Assembly (NCBI GenBank): GCA_918807975.1
Contig: OU964926.1
Span: forward strand, 19,661,996 to 19,725,995
Source: Aplidium turbinatum
Lineage: Eukaryota; Chordata; Ascidiacea; Aplousobranchia; Polyclinidae
Length of the DNA: 64,000 nucleotides
Direction of reading: 5' to 3'
Shown in pieces: positions 31,601 to 41,709 of this stretch (position 1 is its first letter; the number at the start of each line of letters is the position of its first letter). The position numbers and the translations under genes are program-made. The notes under the pieces are model-generated. The model ran no database searches. It was not told the DNA's origin and saw nothing but the letters and a program-made list of their open reading frames with translations.

Positions 31601-32945
31601 TGATAACGGAATACGAACGACGCCTTGTGTGACCCAACGACTGAAGCAGCGATCGCTGTTTTTCAACAAACGAGCTATTAGACTAAAAGTTGACTAACAA
31701 AACACGTTTAATCAAAGTTTACCCAGAGAACAAAATTCGTCATTTTTACATTGATTCAACGTCTGCAGATGTTGAATCATTGTAAAAATGAGGATTTTTT
31801 TTGTCTGGGTGGTTAGTGGGGCATATGCCTCCAGCCGATAAACAATTACGAGACTGACAAATTCTTGACCAAGACTTGTTTGCAGTTGGACTATCCATCG
31901 CTTTCGTATCTAGCGTGTTGATAGAAATAAAAGCTAAATCGTGCTGATTAAACTCATAATAAAATAAATCAATCAGTTACGATCACAATTCGACCCAGAG
32001 CTTTCTGTTATGGATTAGCGATGTTTGCTGCGAATTAAATATTACTTGTGAATTCATCGGACTGAAAAACAATTACGATATGATTAATTTTTAGCATAAA
32101 AGTGGCCCTCACACGGCTTTCGATTGGCAACACTATACAGTACGATCTTCAAACGCTTGTAAAACCAGAAGTTGCAAAAGTAAACAAAATAAGATGCATT
32201 TTGCATGGAAATAATCCATATGATATGCAAAATGTAAAATTTTTACCTGAAAGTTGATCGTCTGAGAAGTCAGTCTGAAAAAAAGGTTTGTAAATAATGT
32301 TGGGTGAGTAAACTGATCCTCACTATGCAGTATGCAATCCGCTGCCGATGCTCAAGAACAGGTTCAAATATCATGTGACACACTTGATGAGGCTTTCAAA
32401 ACTGTCGTATTGTGTAACAAAGGTTGGCAACATAGCTTATAATTGGCGTCATATGACGCAAAAGCAAGAAAATGACGTTACGTGATAGTTGAATAGCCTC
32501 AAATCGCAACAGCTTCATGCAATTGTAGATGCCTTAAAACCATTGGAACAGTATTGGACAGAGAAATTGTTCGTTCAGCGAGCTGGACGCTACAAGCTAC
32601 TCTATTATCCATTTGGTATCATGATAAAGAGCGGTTTTTGAAATACTACGTTCATCAAACATGAACTATTGTTGGCTATTCGCACCTTTTGTTGGTTAAC
32701 AAAGTTACATTTTTAATTTTGTAATCATAGTAATGGATCATAGTAGAAGCCTTCACGTCGGGATCCCTGCCAGCCCACTATACACAGTAGTAGCTGCGAA
32801 TTCTACTGAAACTTCTAAAGATACTTAATTTTATCAGACAGCCATCGAATAGCCAACAAAAAAGTACACTGGGCACAGCATAAAAATTCTATTATTTAAT
32901 GTACCAGCATTGTAGATAGAACTCTTAATAAAAATGACTTACCAT
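28663..32945 (-). CDS. Essential (alkali) myosin light chain with alternative EF-hand 1 exons
   Basis: Exons on the minus strand: ATG at 32945-32943 directly followed by GTAAGT; 28-nt exon 32274-32247 (TDFSDDQLS); alternative exons 30665-30525 (141 nt) and 30024-29881 (144 nt); 29219-29046 (174 nt, [14 protein letters not shown]...[18 protein letters not shown]); 28740-28663 (78 nt, [18 protein letters not shown]). The 28/144/174/78 pattern is that of vertebrate MYL1/MYL6. The product binds the myosin heavy-chain neck IQ motif and stabilises the lever arm. Visible length is 141-142 residues against about 150 for the family, so only a tiny last exon is missing. If exon 28663-28740 were not spliced onward the protein would end NYEGLY. 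The Ca2+ loops appear degenerate, as usual for this family. Confidence 0.9.
29881..30024 (-). CDS. Alternative exon 2b of the myosin light chain gene
   Basis: 144 nt with an AG acceptor (30026-30025) and GT donor (29880-29879), phase 1 at both ends. Encodes [40 protein letters not shown] and VLNNPSQE. It joins in frame to the 28-nt exon upstream (S/E codon split) and to the 174-nt exon downstream (E/L). It is the counterpart of exon 2a at 30525-30665. Confidence 0.88.
30311..30398. repeat. Hairpin MITE between the two alternative light-chain exons
   Basis: CCCCAGCCAGAAAAGCTACC, TGCATGAATGCAACGT, ACGTTGAATCAACGTA and CTGACTTTCTGGTTGGG form a long hairpin of the dispersed family. It sits in the intron that separates exons 2a and 2b. 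Confidence 0.75.
30525..30665 (-). CDS. Alternative exon 2a of the myosin light chain gene
   Basis: 141 nt, acceptor AG at 30667-30666, donor GTAACA immediately below 30525, phase 1 at both ends. Encodes [40 protein letters not shown] and LGNPKKE. It is one codon shorter than exon 2b and closer to the vertebrate consensus. Both exons encode the same EF-hand 1 segment and are independently compatible with the flanking exons. Confidence 0.88.
31404..31475. repeat. Degraded hairpin MITE
   Basis: TGTACATTGATTTAACGTCT, GTAGAGGTTAAGTTAATTCA and GGGGCTGGTTTTCTG keep the family pattern with several changes. In an intron of the light chain gene. Confidence 0.5.
31722..31810. repeat. Hairpin MITE, CCCAGCCAG family
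   Basis: CCCAGAGAACAAAATTCGTC, TTTTTACATTGATTCAACGT, loop CTGCAG, ATGTTGAATCATTGTAAAAA and TTTTTTTGTCTGGG: a nearly continuous hairpin. In an intron of the light chain gene. Confidence 0.75.
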
Positions 32946-33143
32946 TTTTAATGTGAAAGTTTAATGTTTCCTAACAAAAAATGACTATACTTAACTAGCA
33001 GGCTTTAAGTCTGAAAATATATTATACATTAAGAGTGATGTTCTGTGGTGGATAAGATGAAGATACACCAAAATTCTAACTTAATTTTGATATTACCGCT
33101 TTATAAAAGATATGCTTTGCCATTCCAACAAAAAGTACATATT
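32946..33143 (-). promoter_or_regulatory. Possible promoter region of the minus-strand light chain gene
   Basis: A TATAAA word on the minus strand at about 33107-33101 lies some 160 nt upstream of the start codon. There is no clear initiator or muscle E-box nearby, so the assignment is weak. Confidence 0.3.
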
Positions 33144-33152
33144 GTTTTACAG

Positions 33153-33528
33153 GGTATCCGGACAACTGCCCTCCGGACAATTGCCCCCCGGACAACTGCC
33201 CCCGGATAATGAATACTAAGAGAATAATAAAATTTTAAGCATGACTTGGTGAAGTTTATTCATAGCGCGAAAATGTTTGGTGGCAACATCGTTACACCGA
33301 ACAAAGGAAAGGCAGGCGGAGGCGGAAGGATTGCAAGGCCAATATCAGGCAGACCATTGTATTGTAGAAGACTATGAAAATCGCAATGTACTTGATTTTT
33401 ACATTTCTAGTGGCGATGTGTTATATATCTTTATGTCGCAAATAAGAATCAAACCATTAGCGCTATTTAAGAAAAATCTTTACTGCATTTTTTGATGGAA
33501 TTGTCCGGGGGGCAATTGTCCTAGAACC
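33153..33528. mobile_element. 376-bp MULE-like MITE with 9-bp target duplication
   Basis: The ends GGTATCCGGACAACTGCCC and GGGCAATTGTCCTAGAACC are imperfect inverted repeats; CCGGACAAxTGCCCCC words are tandemly repeated inside the left end and mirrored at the right. GTTTTACAG flanks both sides (33144-33152 and 33529-33537). Nine-base duplications are typical of Mutator-like elements. Non-coding. Confidence 0.85.
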
Positions 33529-33537
33529 GTTTTACAG

Positions 33538-34457
33538 CTATGGTTATTCTCAGTGACGGTCGGTGGCTTAAACCGTTTGGAAAGCAACTTGGAAATATGC
33601 TGCAGCAAGGTAATAGGCACAAAGGGTTAACCGTCGGGCGAAGCCCGAAAGCGTGTTGCCGAAGGCAACACTTTTAGCGGGGGGTCTGAGGGGCCTCCCC
33701 CAGAAATTTTTGAAAAACATTTCCAATTTGGTGCGCTTTGAGAGCATTTCCAAAACAAATCAAAAATAAAAATCTGTCAAATTGTGCTTCGCCTATGTCG
33801 TGATCATACATCCATTTAATGTTTAGAAGTCATGAACAATCTTAATTTTAACGTTGCAAGACCAAAATTCAGTGTTAGACATGGAATAATAGTTGTCTAA
33901 ATATTTAATCCGTCATGGATGTTCATTCTCAGATATTCAGTTAGGCCTACACCACAAAAACTAACACTTAGGCCTAAACATTACAACCGCAAGCAATTTG
34001 TACAAAAAGCTGAATAAGTTTGCCTCCTGCGTATAGAAGCTTAACAAATTAATATTGCATCCGCACCTGAACGTTCATTGGCGAAGTAACGTTATATCAA
34101 CGCCGTAAAAAGGGCAAAGGCATGACTATGAAAGCTAGTAGGCTAAAGTACATGGCGAGGAGACATCAAAAAACAGCAAGAAATACAAACTAAACAAACA
34201 AAAGTACATAATATAACAGTGAAGCTACCTTTCTCACCACATGAATAGGCACGGGTTAGATATAAAAAGCAGTAATGCGGCGATTTAAACACAGTTTCAA
34301 TACATCATTCACTTAAAACAGATTTTCTGCAATATTTCAGACTAAAGAAGTTTACTGGCTCATAAACGTTACCCTTGCTTAATTAAGATCTGCTGCTCAG
34401 TGCTCATCAACTTGCTTTTTGAAACGCACATCTTGAAGGGCACCAAATTGAAAATTT
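33538..34457. other. Repeat segment; no gene
   Basis: 33625-33730 has CGGGCGAAGCCCG and GCCGAAGGCAACAC, then GGGGGGTCTGAGGGGCCTCC and CCCCAGAAATTTTTGAAA. It resembles the GCCGAAGG...GGGGGTCCGGGGG...GGAAATTTTTGCAAAA segments at 39390-39450 and 42195-42270, so it is probably one end of a related hAT-like element, perhaps that carrying the transposase at 34458-36637. Confidence 0.45.
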
Positions 34458-36637
34458 TTATCTGAAAGTAAAATTCATACGTCTTTCTGCTCTGGCGAAA
34501 TGTGCGATGACTGAATCCTGGAATGATTTTTTTTCTATTACTGATGTGAGAAGCTCTGATTCTATAGATATAAGAGCCAGATCGGACGGCCTACTCTGAC
34601 CCATCGTATTGCGAGCGTAGGACTTAATTCGTTTAAGAGAAGAAAACGATCTTTCTACTTTTGATGTTGAAGCAGGTATAACGTTTACCAAGCAGCAAAG
34701 CAAATACAATTGAGACAAAGCAGATTTTGCTGAGAAACTATCATTCAAAAACTTTAACATTTCTGCTGGTGATTTTCTTCGAAACTCCTGTGTCGAATAA
34801 AGCACTTTTAGTTGATTTTTTAACGAAACTTTGTCAAAAGCAAAACCGTAGTTGTCCCAAAGAACTTCAAAAGATTCAGCCGGAAAGTCTCCGCAGTAAT
34901 CATTAAACTTCGAACTGTCCAACAAATCAAGAAACCGAATTTTTGAATAGTCAGCAAAACGGGTGCGCATATGTTGGGTAATATTATCTATGATTTCATA
35001 GAATGCAGCACGAAAATTTGATTGAGCATCATTGGTGGGACTTGAGCTTCTCAGTCGTTTCCTTGGAGGGCCCACATCATTGACAGTTGCAGCGTAAATC
35101 TCGTCAAAGAAATTGCGAGTTGATTGAATTGTTTGAAGGGTAGCATCGATTTCTTGCCTGCAACTCAGTATGTCGAACGAAGACTTTTGTAGAACTGAAA
35201 ATAAAACGTCCGTGTGAGAAAAAATTCTGTTGAAAACAGACAAATAGAAACAAAACGAAAAGTCTTCCAAGTTAGCCAGATGACCAGAAACTGACTCCAA
35301 CACAGCAGAAGGCACATCGTCAGCATTATCCAGCAAGGTAGTAAAAACAAGACGTAACTCCGACAGATTTTCGTACACAGTGTTTACGAGACGAGATGCA
35401 TAATTCCAACGTGTTACGGACACATGTGGAAGACGACGGCGTAAAATATCGACAAGAAGCTTGGTACGTTTTGCAGAATGCGAAAAGAAGGCAGCCAAAC
35501 CATTTAGAGAAGCGAAAAACACTTTGCAAGAGGGAATTGCTTGGACACTTTGAGACAATACTAAATTTAATACATGTGCGTAGCAGTGAATAAACAAAGC
35601 AGTAGGATAAACAGATTTAACTTTAGCCTGCACTCCGTTAAGAGAGGATGACATCACAGCTGCGCCATCATAAGTTTGTGAAACAAGTTTATTATCACAA
35701 TTTGCAAAATCTTTGATGTTACTTAATATCCGAGAAGACACTGCACTGGCTGACTTATCTTCACTCACGTTGTTCATACAAATGAATCTTTCCACGGGAC
35801 TTCCGTCACACACGTAGCGATAAACCAAAGAAAACTGATATTTACAAGAAATATCTGTTGTTTCGTCAGCTAAAATTGACACAAATGGTGATTCTGCAAT
35901 TTCTTCTTTGATTACTTGCCTTAAGGCGTGGGCAACAGCATGTACCATGTCATTTTGAATATGATTAGATATCCCTTTAAAAACACTAGAAGAATTCAAG
36001 TGTTCTTGTAAATCTGGATCTAATTGGGCAGTGTAAATTAGTAATTCCCGGTAATTATCAGCATTTCGAGACCCGGCACTTTCGTCATTGCCGCGAAATG
36101 CGAGTTCCTGCTTTCCAACCCAACAGACAATTTGATTAACTTCCAGAGAATGGCTCTGTTTTTCTCCACCATGCAGTTGTGTGCAGAGATATTCACCCGG
36201 CACTGCTCTCCTAGTTGCATGTCAACACGCTGGCTTCCGAAGATTGATGCACTCAGCGTAGCCTTGATATGTAACGTAGATTTTTTATGCTTGTGAGCTT
36301 TAACGACAAGATTGCGCAGACTCCGGATACCTTCTTTTACCCAAGGTCCGTACCGATCTTCAGAGAATAAAAGACAGGTCCAGCAGAATAAACAATTTTT
36401 TTGGTCACTTCCTGTAAGCCAATCAATTTTTTGGTAAGACGAGACGTGAAAACGACGAACGCATTTTCTGTCTTGTTCACTTAGCTCAGTAAGTTCAGGC
36501 AGAGGTCTACCAGCATCTACTATGTTACGCTTTTCTTCAAACGTTCTTGAGGAAAATGACCTATCAAAAAGTTGATCCACAGTATTCATTTTACTTTTAA
36601 ATTTGCAGTTCTTGAAACAATTAATTCTTGCACTCAT
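34458..36637 (-). pseudogene. hAT transposase, ZMYM1/TTF-type zinc finger class, one frameshift
   Basis: Two overlapping minus-strand ORFs (36038-36637 and 34458-36203) make one protein split by a single frameshift at roughly 36120-36145. The N-terminal part has a TTF-type zinc finger (KNCLFCWTCLLFSEDRYGPW, then VVKAHKHKKSTLHI). The remainder has RGNDESAGSRNADNYRELL, FVSILADETTDISCKYQFSL (first acidic residue), SQTYDGAAVMSSSLNGVQAK (second), FIHCYAHVLNLVL, SVTRWNYASRLV and the dimerisation domain ASTSKVERSFSSLKRIKSYA (catalytic Glu), ending FARAERRMNF. It resembles the zinc finger MYM-type protein 1-like hAT family. Nearly complete reading frames suggest a fairly recent copy. TIRs were not identified. 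Confidence 0.85.
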
Positions 36638-36924
36638 CAGTTATTAACAAATCTCCTAAAATATTTTCTAACTTCAGAAATATACAAACGCACTTGGAAT
36701 TTCCGTAGGCCTACAAGCAAGTGAAATTTATATTCACGCTGAAGTTTAGATAGTTGTGTATTTGCAATAGCACTCAGTAGCAATAACAACCAAAGGCATA
36801 GCATAACCCATTACAGTACAACCAAATCATTCAAGTTTCAGGGTACAATCTATGCTGTTTTCCACCAACTCGAATAAGCTACAATGTGACTAAATTTGGA
36901 GCTACCCAGTAGCCTAGGCCTACT

Positions 36925-37040
36925 CGCCTTTGACAGTAAAGTTTCTTGCCCAAGGAACAACAGGCGGTGGCTGGAGTCGAACCCTCAAGCTCTCAGCTGC
37001 GAACCCCACGCACTAACAATTACGCCACGACTGTTAGTTC
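36925..37040 (-). repeat. tRNA-derived SINE, family C
   Basis: The reverse complement reads GTCGTGGCGTAATTGTTAGT (A-box), GAGGGTTCGACTCCAGCC (B-box), then TTCCTTGGGCAAGAAACTTT. The last words also occur in the SINE at 60345-60597 (CTGGGCAAGAAACTTTACGA). Degenerate cloverleaf, so not a tRNA gene. Confidence 0.7.
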
Positions 37041-37204
37041 AATGGTATAAGCACTTTCTTTGCATAATATTAATTAGGCTGATTGCTTCTGTTGCATTTC
37101 CGAATTCCAACTGGTTAACACATTATTAGCTACTATCTAGGGCTAGGCTAACTCTACTGCAATGATTAAAAGCAGCTGCTTTACAGCTTTATCCAGTGTA
37201 GGCT

Positions 37205-37262
37205 ACCTTTTGCACTGAGGAGGCCGGAAGGCCGAAACGGTGTGCCACTATCTGCACTTACG
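37205..37262 (+). ncRNA. Hammerhead-ribozyme-like core motif
   Basis: CTGAGGA (37215-37221), a stem GGCC-GGAA-GGCC (37222-37233) and GAAAC (37234-37238) reproduce the conserved CUGANGA / stem II / GAAA arrangement of a hammerhead ribozyme. I could not find a convincing stem III with the required GUH cleavage triplet, so it may be half of a ribozyme or a chance/relic motif. Such motifs are known in Penelope-like retroelements and SINE-like retrozymes. Confidence 0.4.
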
Positions 37263-38304
37263 AATAATAAGCTTATGTAGGCTGATTCTTTCTGTTGATT
37301 CTATTACCAACTGCAACACAGTCGGCTACCATCAGGGTAACTGTTACGGAGACTGACATGAGATTCTATACAAGAAATGCAGTTTCTCTGCGGTCTGAAA
37401 TATTTCTATGACATCTTTTCGCCTTTATGATGCTGTGCTGTGTACCGTGACGAGAGACCATTCTGTACGTATGACGAGATAGTCTAGCGATTGTACGCAT
37501 TGACGTCACTGGGAAAGCAACTCTAACCATAACACATCTGACTGGCTAAGCAGCTGGTGACGTTTTGCAAAACGAGTCAGGATTGGATAAAACGAAGGCG
37601 TTTTTTGACGTTTTTGAATGTATAGGAAAAGCAACTTTGAAAGTTGATTTCCCTGGAGCCTCAGTGGTGGTTTCTGACAGGAGCGTTTGCGTTAGTTGGC
37701 ATTTATAGGCAAGACATGCGGTTTGGTGAGGACTTAGACTACTCACAAGCGTTACGAGTAATTCTAGTCACGAACACAGTAATTTTCAAGTTAAAATAGA
37801 CGTGATAAAAATAATAATAAGATAAACCTAGAATTCACTCATTATATTTTGCATAGTTTTTGCTCAGGTAAGCACTGCTTTCCTTGCTTTCCCTCACCGA
37901 TCATCACTGGATTGCAATAAATGTATTCTATCATTTGCATGAGCATTGAGCATCATGTTACAAACCAAACTTGTCCTTTTTCTCCTTTGCTTTACAATTT
38001 TACCTAGAATGTATTTTTACAGCTATCATAAACTTTACACACAATAAACTGTCTTATAAAAAAATGACAACTGCCAATTAGCATCAAATTGATAGTGATG
38101 ATATACATTCTTTTAAAACATAAGCTCTAACTGCACTATTAGTCCTTTGAAGCCAACGTATACGGTAGAGCTCCCCTCCCACTTTCACATACAAGCAGCT
38201 CAACGAAGTATCCTCTCTGCCAAATTACAGAGCAATAATTTACAACATGTTCACACACTAAAATGCTTGTCTATTCAATCACATTCTCTCATTTTAAGAT
38301 AACA
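37263..38304. other. No feature recognised
   Basis: No coding signal or repeat match. Confidence 0.4.
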
Positions 38305-38402
38305 CTAAATGTCTTGCCAAGACACAGTGACGTGCTCTTGGACGATGTTGAATAGACATATTTCTAAACTTCACGCCAGTACGCTCACTACTCCACTATA
38401 GC
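38305..38402 (-). repeat. tRNA-derived SINE, family B (degraded)
   Basis: The reverse complement has GGCTATAGTGGAGTAGTGAG (A-box-like), an eroded B-box region and AGAGCACGTCACTGTGTCTT then GGCAAGACATTT, the family B tail. Confidence 0.55.
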
Positions 38403-39224
38403 CAACAATCCAAAAATCCTGTCCACTACCACTTTAAAACAGGTCTCTGCTGTGGACAAGTTCAAAGTGTAAATAATTTACATAAATGTCATATTCAACA
38501 ACATTGGAATCAAATAGTCTTCCCAAGCCTTTGCATTCAATGATCAAATTAAATGTAATGCACACTTGTCCATCATAAGCTATATCCTAGCTTTTTGTGC
38601 AAACATTTGAGGTAGCCTACTATACAGTACCGACATTATAAGTAGTAGCCTATAGTGTACATGTGTCAACATCTAAAAGCAATGGTGAAATCGTTATTTC
38701 ACATGCAGCAACTACAACTATAGTTCTGCCAAAGTTTCCTCCTCAGACTTGGTCTATTCAACGAAATTATACAGTAGCTTATTTATGCTTTAACTTCTCA
38801 GGCAAAATATACCGGTGGTTGGTCTGGTTTCACTTCGTACAGCTGGCAACAAACTTAGCTATTGTCTCATCTCACTATTCTCGCTCTAGTCTGCACTACA
38901 AAAGCGCACTGGGGAACTAGCGGCAAAATGCAAGCAAAAATGTTATTGATACTAATTAGTTTTCCCTTTTTCTCATGGCGTCTGGAGAGAAGGCTCTCGC
39001 TCGGCAGCAAATCAAGTGGTAAAAGTCGTGCACAAATGAAGGAGCAATATTTTACTTTAAAAGCGTCTTTTGAGGGCAACTGAGGAGAAATTAAAAAAAT
39101 GATGGCTTTGTTTGAAACTATAAGTAAATTAACTAAATATGTTAATCAAATAAATTTTTAAGGTGTTGCGAACGTGCCTGATTGACGATTGTCCTGTTTT
39201 TCGTACCGGTATAATGTTCTAACG
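38403..39224. other. No feature recognised
   Basis: AT-rich with no supported gene. Overlapping small ORFs at 38862-39083 on both strands show no family features. Confidence 0.4.
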
Positions 39225-39905
39225 CAGAGGCGTAGCCAGGAAAAAATTTTGGGGGGGGCCAAATATTTGATGAATTGAAGAGAACGACAAAGTGTGTTGA
39301 TTTAAGTGAAGACATCGCCACCTGATGTGCAGTGGCGCATCCTGGTGGCTTGAGCAAGGGAAGCAATAAAACTGGTGGGGGTTAGAGCGTGCCGAAGGTA
39401 CGTGTATTTTAGGGGGGTCCGGGGGCATGCTCCCCCGGAAATTTTTGCAAAATTGCACTTAAATGATGGATTATAGCGCTTTCTGGGAACACTTTTAGGG
39501 TAATATTTGTATGAAATTTATTAGAAGATAAACAGCTATTAACTTTTTAAAGGGAGCTCTTACACACGAACGGGCAAAATCTGTGGCTAAAATTAGAGAA
39601 CACCAAAAACTCAGCTACACAAAAACCCAACAAAGTAAGCCATTCTGAAATTGCTTCCACAAATTAGTTAAAAGAAACGTAAATCGAGTAAATTTTGCGC
39701 GATTTATGATTTGCAAAATTTATTGGTGTCTTTCTGTGTGTCTAAAACAAGTCCTTGGGGGTGTTAATAGCCAGATGTCTTGGAAAAAGTTATAAATTTC
39801 TACAAATTTTATTATATTTTCAACAAAGGGTTCAACTTCGGATCCAAACTTTAAAAATTTGGGGGGGGCCATGGCCCCTTTCGCCCCCCCCTGGCTACGC
39901 CTATG
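39225..39905 (+). mobile_element. Non-autonomous hAT-like element, copy 1
   Basis: The left end CAGAGGCGTAGCCAGG is mirrored by CCTGGCTACGCCTATG at the right. The flanks TTCTAACG and ATCTAACG are similar but 2 nt out of register, so the target duplication is uncertain. A G-rich foldback (GGGGGTCCGGGGGCATGCTC) lies near 39410. Most of the body matches copy 2 (41745-42415) in reverse complement. Confidence 0.75.
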
Positions 39906-39907
39906 TA

Positions 39908-40025
39908 ATCTAACGTTCGAGTTTTGTCGCTTCTATCTTTTTCTAGATCTCTGCTATGTTTGGCATATATACTGTGTTTGGTTGTGGTCATCAGAAATAA
40001 AAACAACTAAATTGAAATAAGCGAA
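39908..40025 (+). repeat. Dispersed repeat with an AATTGAA-type tail, copy 1
   Basis: Shares TTTTGTCGCTTCT, CTTTTTCT, TTTGGTTGTGGTCATCAGAA and AAACAACTAAATTGAA-like words with 58297-58405. The ending resembles a LINE or SINE 3' tail. Too short to assign. Confidence 0.5.
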
Positions 40026-41709
40026 TGTGTCTATTGTGTTGTGTCGAAATGTAGACTTTGTAGCTTGCTGAGGTTATTCATCAAAAACTGGCGTTTGTTC
40101 CATTTTCAGTCAACTCAATTCAACATTTTTATGGGATAATGGTCCGAAGCATTTTTTCCAAGCGACCATTGTCTAACTCAAAGCACATGTCATGAAAGAG
40201 TGAATCACTGATCGACATTGATTGACAAAATTGCTGCTCTTTTGCGACCTCCAGCGGCAAATCATTTTCACTTTATGTTTTAATTTAGACCAATTTGAAT
40301 TTGAAAAAATCCTTTGAGCTGGTGCTATTTTATACCATTGTTATCAAAGTTTTTTTATCACAAGCTCCAGTTGCCGTAACTTTAAAGCGTTTTTATCACA
40401 AGTTCTAGTTTAATTATCCCAACTTGGGATCGGACGATTGAAGGCTTATTTTATCTCTGGTTTAAAATTTGTCAAAATATTTACTGCTAAAAACACGCGT
40501 TTCTCCTATGCCGCTGGTTAGGTCAATGAAATGTGATTGAAAGAGCGAGACAACATTGCAAAAGCAGAGATTTTTTTGTATTTTATTTTTTAGGGGGGGG
40601 GGGGGCTCGTGGCCAAGTTCTCATTCCCTCTGGACTGGCTCTGCTACTGATTTCAACATCCAATCCAACGACTTTTTAATTGCACATAACCTGTTTCAAA
40701 TTTTAGCTCCAAAATAACAAAAATTATAGCCAATGCAAAAGTATAAGCTTGCTAAACATGCAAGTTTTTGGGTTTAACTAGTGGCGTACGGAGGTAGGCT
40801 AGCCTACAGTGACCATTTTTGAGTATTAATTTTTTTTCAGCAGGCTTTAAACACACGCTAGGTTTGCAGTTTGCTCAATGGTTGTTCAGATCACATGAAC
40901 TATGCTGATGTGGGCTGTGGCATGATATACAGAGTCACTGCGCGCAAACAGGCATGTGTTAGAAACTTTCTAAGGAATGTGAACACCCAAAATATGGTCT
41001 CCGTAGGCTACTGCTCGCAACATGCGTACCATGAGATATGGCCCGGTTTTGCAAATTTGCATACTATTGCTAACGATTTAAACAAAAATTATGAAAATAG
41101 CCTACCATTCGTGCTTCAATGTTTAAAGATGCTAAATTTATCCTATATCTCGTTACGTCACTTGAAATCCCAGCGAAAGATGAGTAACATCATTTGCAGA
41201 AAATTTTTGTCACATTCTTGGCAACAGATTGCAAAATTTGCAAAAGCCTGGCGAATGTATCCCATTAAGTCACATCTCGAGGTAATTTTTGTTAATTCAT
41301 TATTGGTTCACGTGAGAACTTGGAGCCGATGAAATGAAATAGGCATTTTCTAAAGTTCGAAACCTGCATTTGGTGAACCGAAAATTTCTGAACCCATAAA
41401 ACCGCAATGACCATGGTTCAATTGTTGACTAAAAATGAAGGATGATCACGAACCAATTGAAGTCGTGCCGGTTATTTAGAATTTTAAGTCCCTCACATGA
41501 TATTTAATGCATCGCACCACAAGTGTCTAATAATACATATAGCTTTGTTTTTGCATGATGATGATAAATATGTAATGACTTATCGGACACCTGCAAGCTT
41601 AAACGCAGAAACTGAAAAGTTAGCTTAATGCATGAGACTAACTCCCAAAAGGTTAAGAATATTAGATGTTTCCTTTAATTAGGCTGTTGCATAAATGAAC
41701 TGCTCTTCC
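40026..41709. other. Possible hAT-type terminus and an unassigned ORF
   Basis: AGTGGCGTACGGAGG at about 40786 resembles a hAT terminus, with CTACGCCACTG at about 44094 as a possible partner, but no target duplication matches. The plus ORF at 40871-41332 (153 codons, MLNGCSDHMNYADVG...) has no recognisable domain and looks like chance. Confidence 0.35.

Noticed and set aside
36960-37040. True tRNA gene on the minus strand
   Set aside because: Same reasoning: degenerate cloverleaf followed by a SINE tail shared with another copy.
40871-41332. 153-codon plus-strand ORF
   Set aside because: No recognisable domain, AT-rich surroundings, no splice context and likely within transposon-derived sequence.
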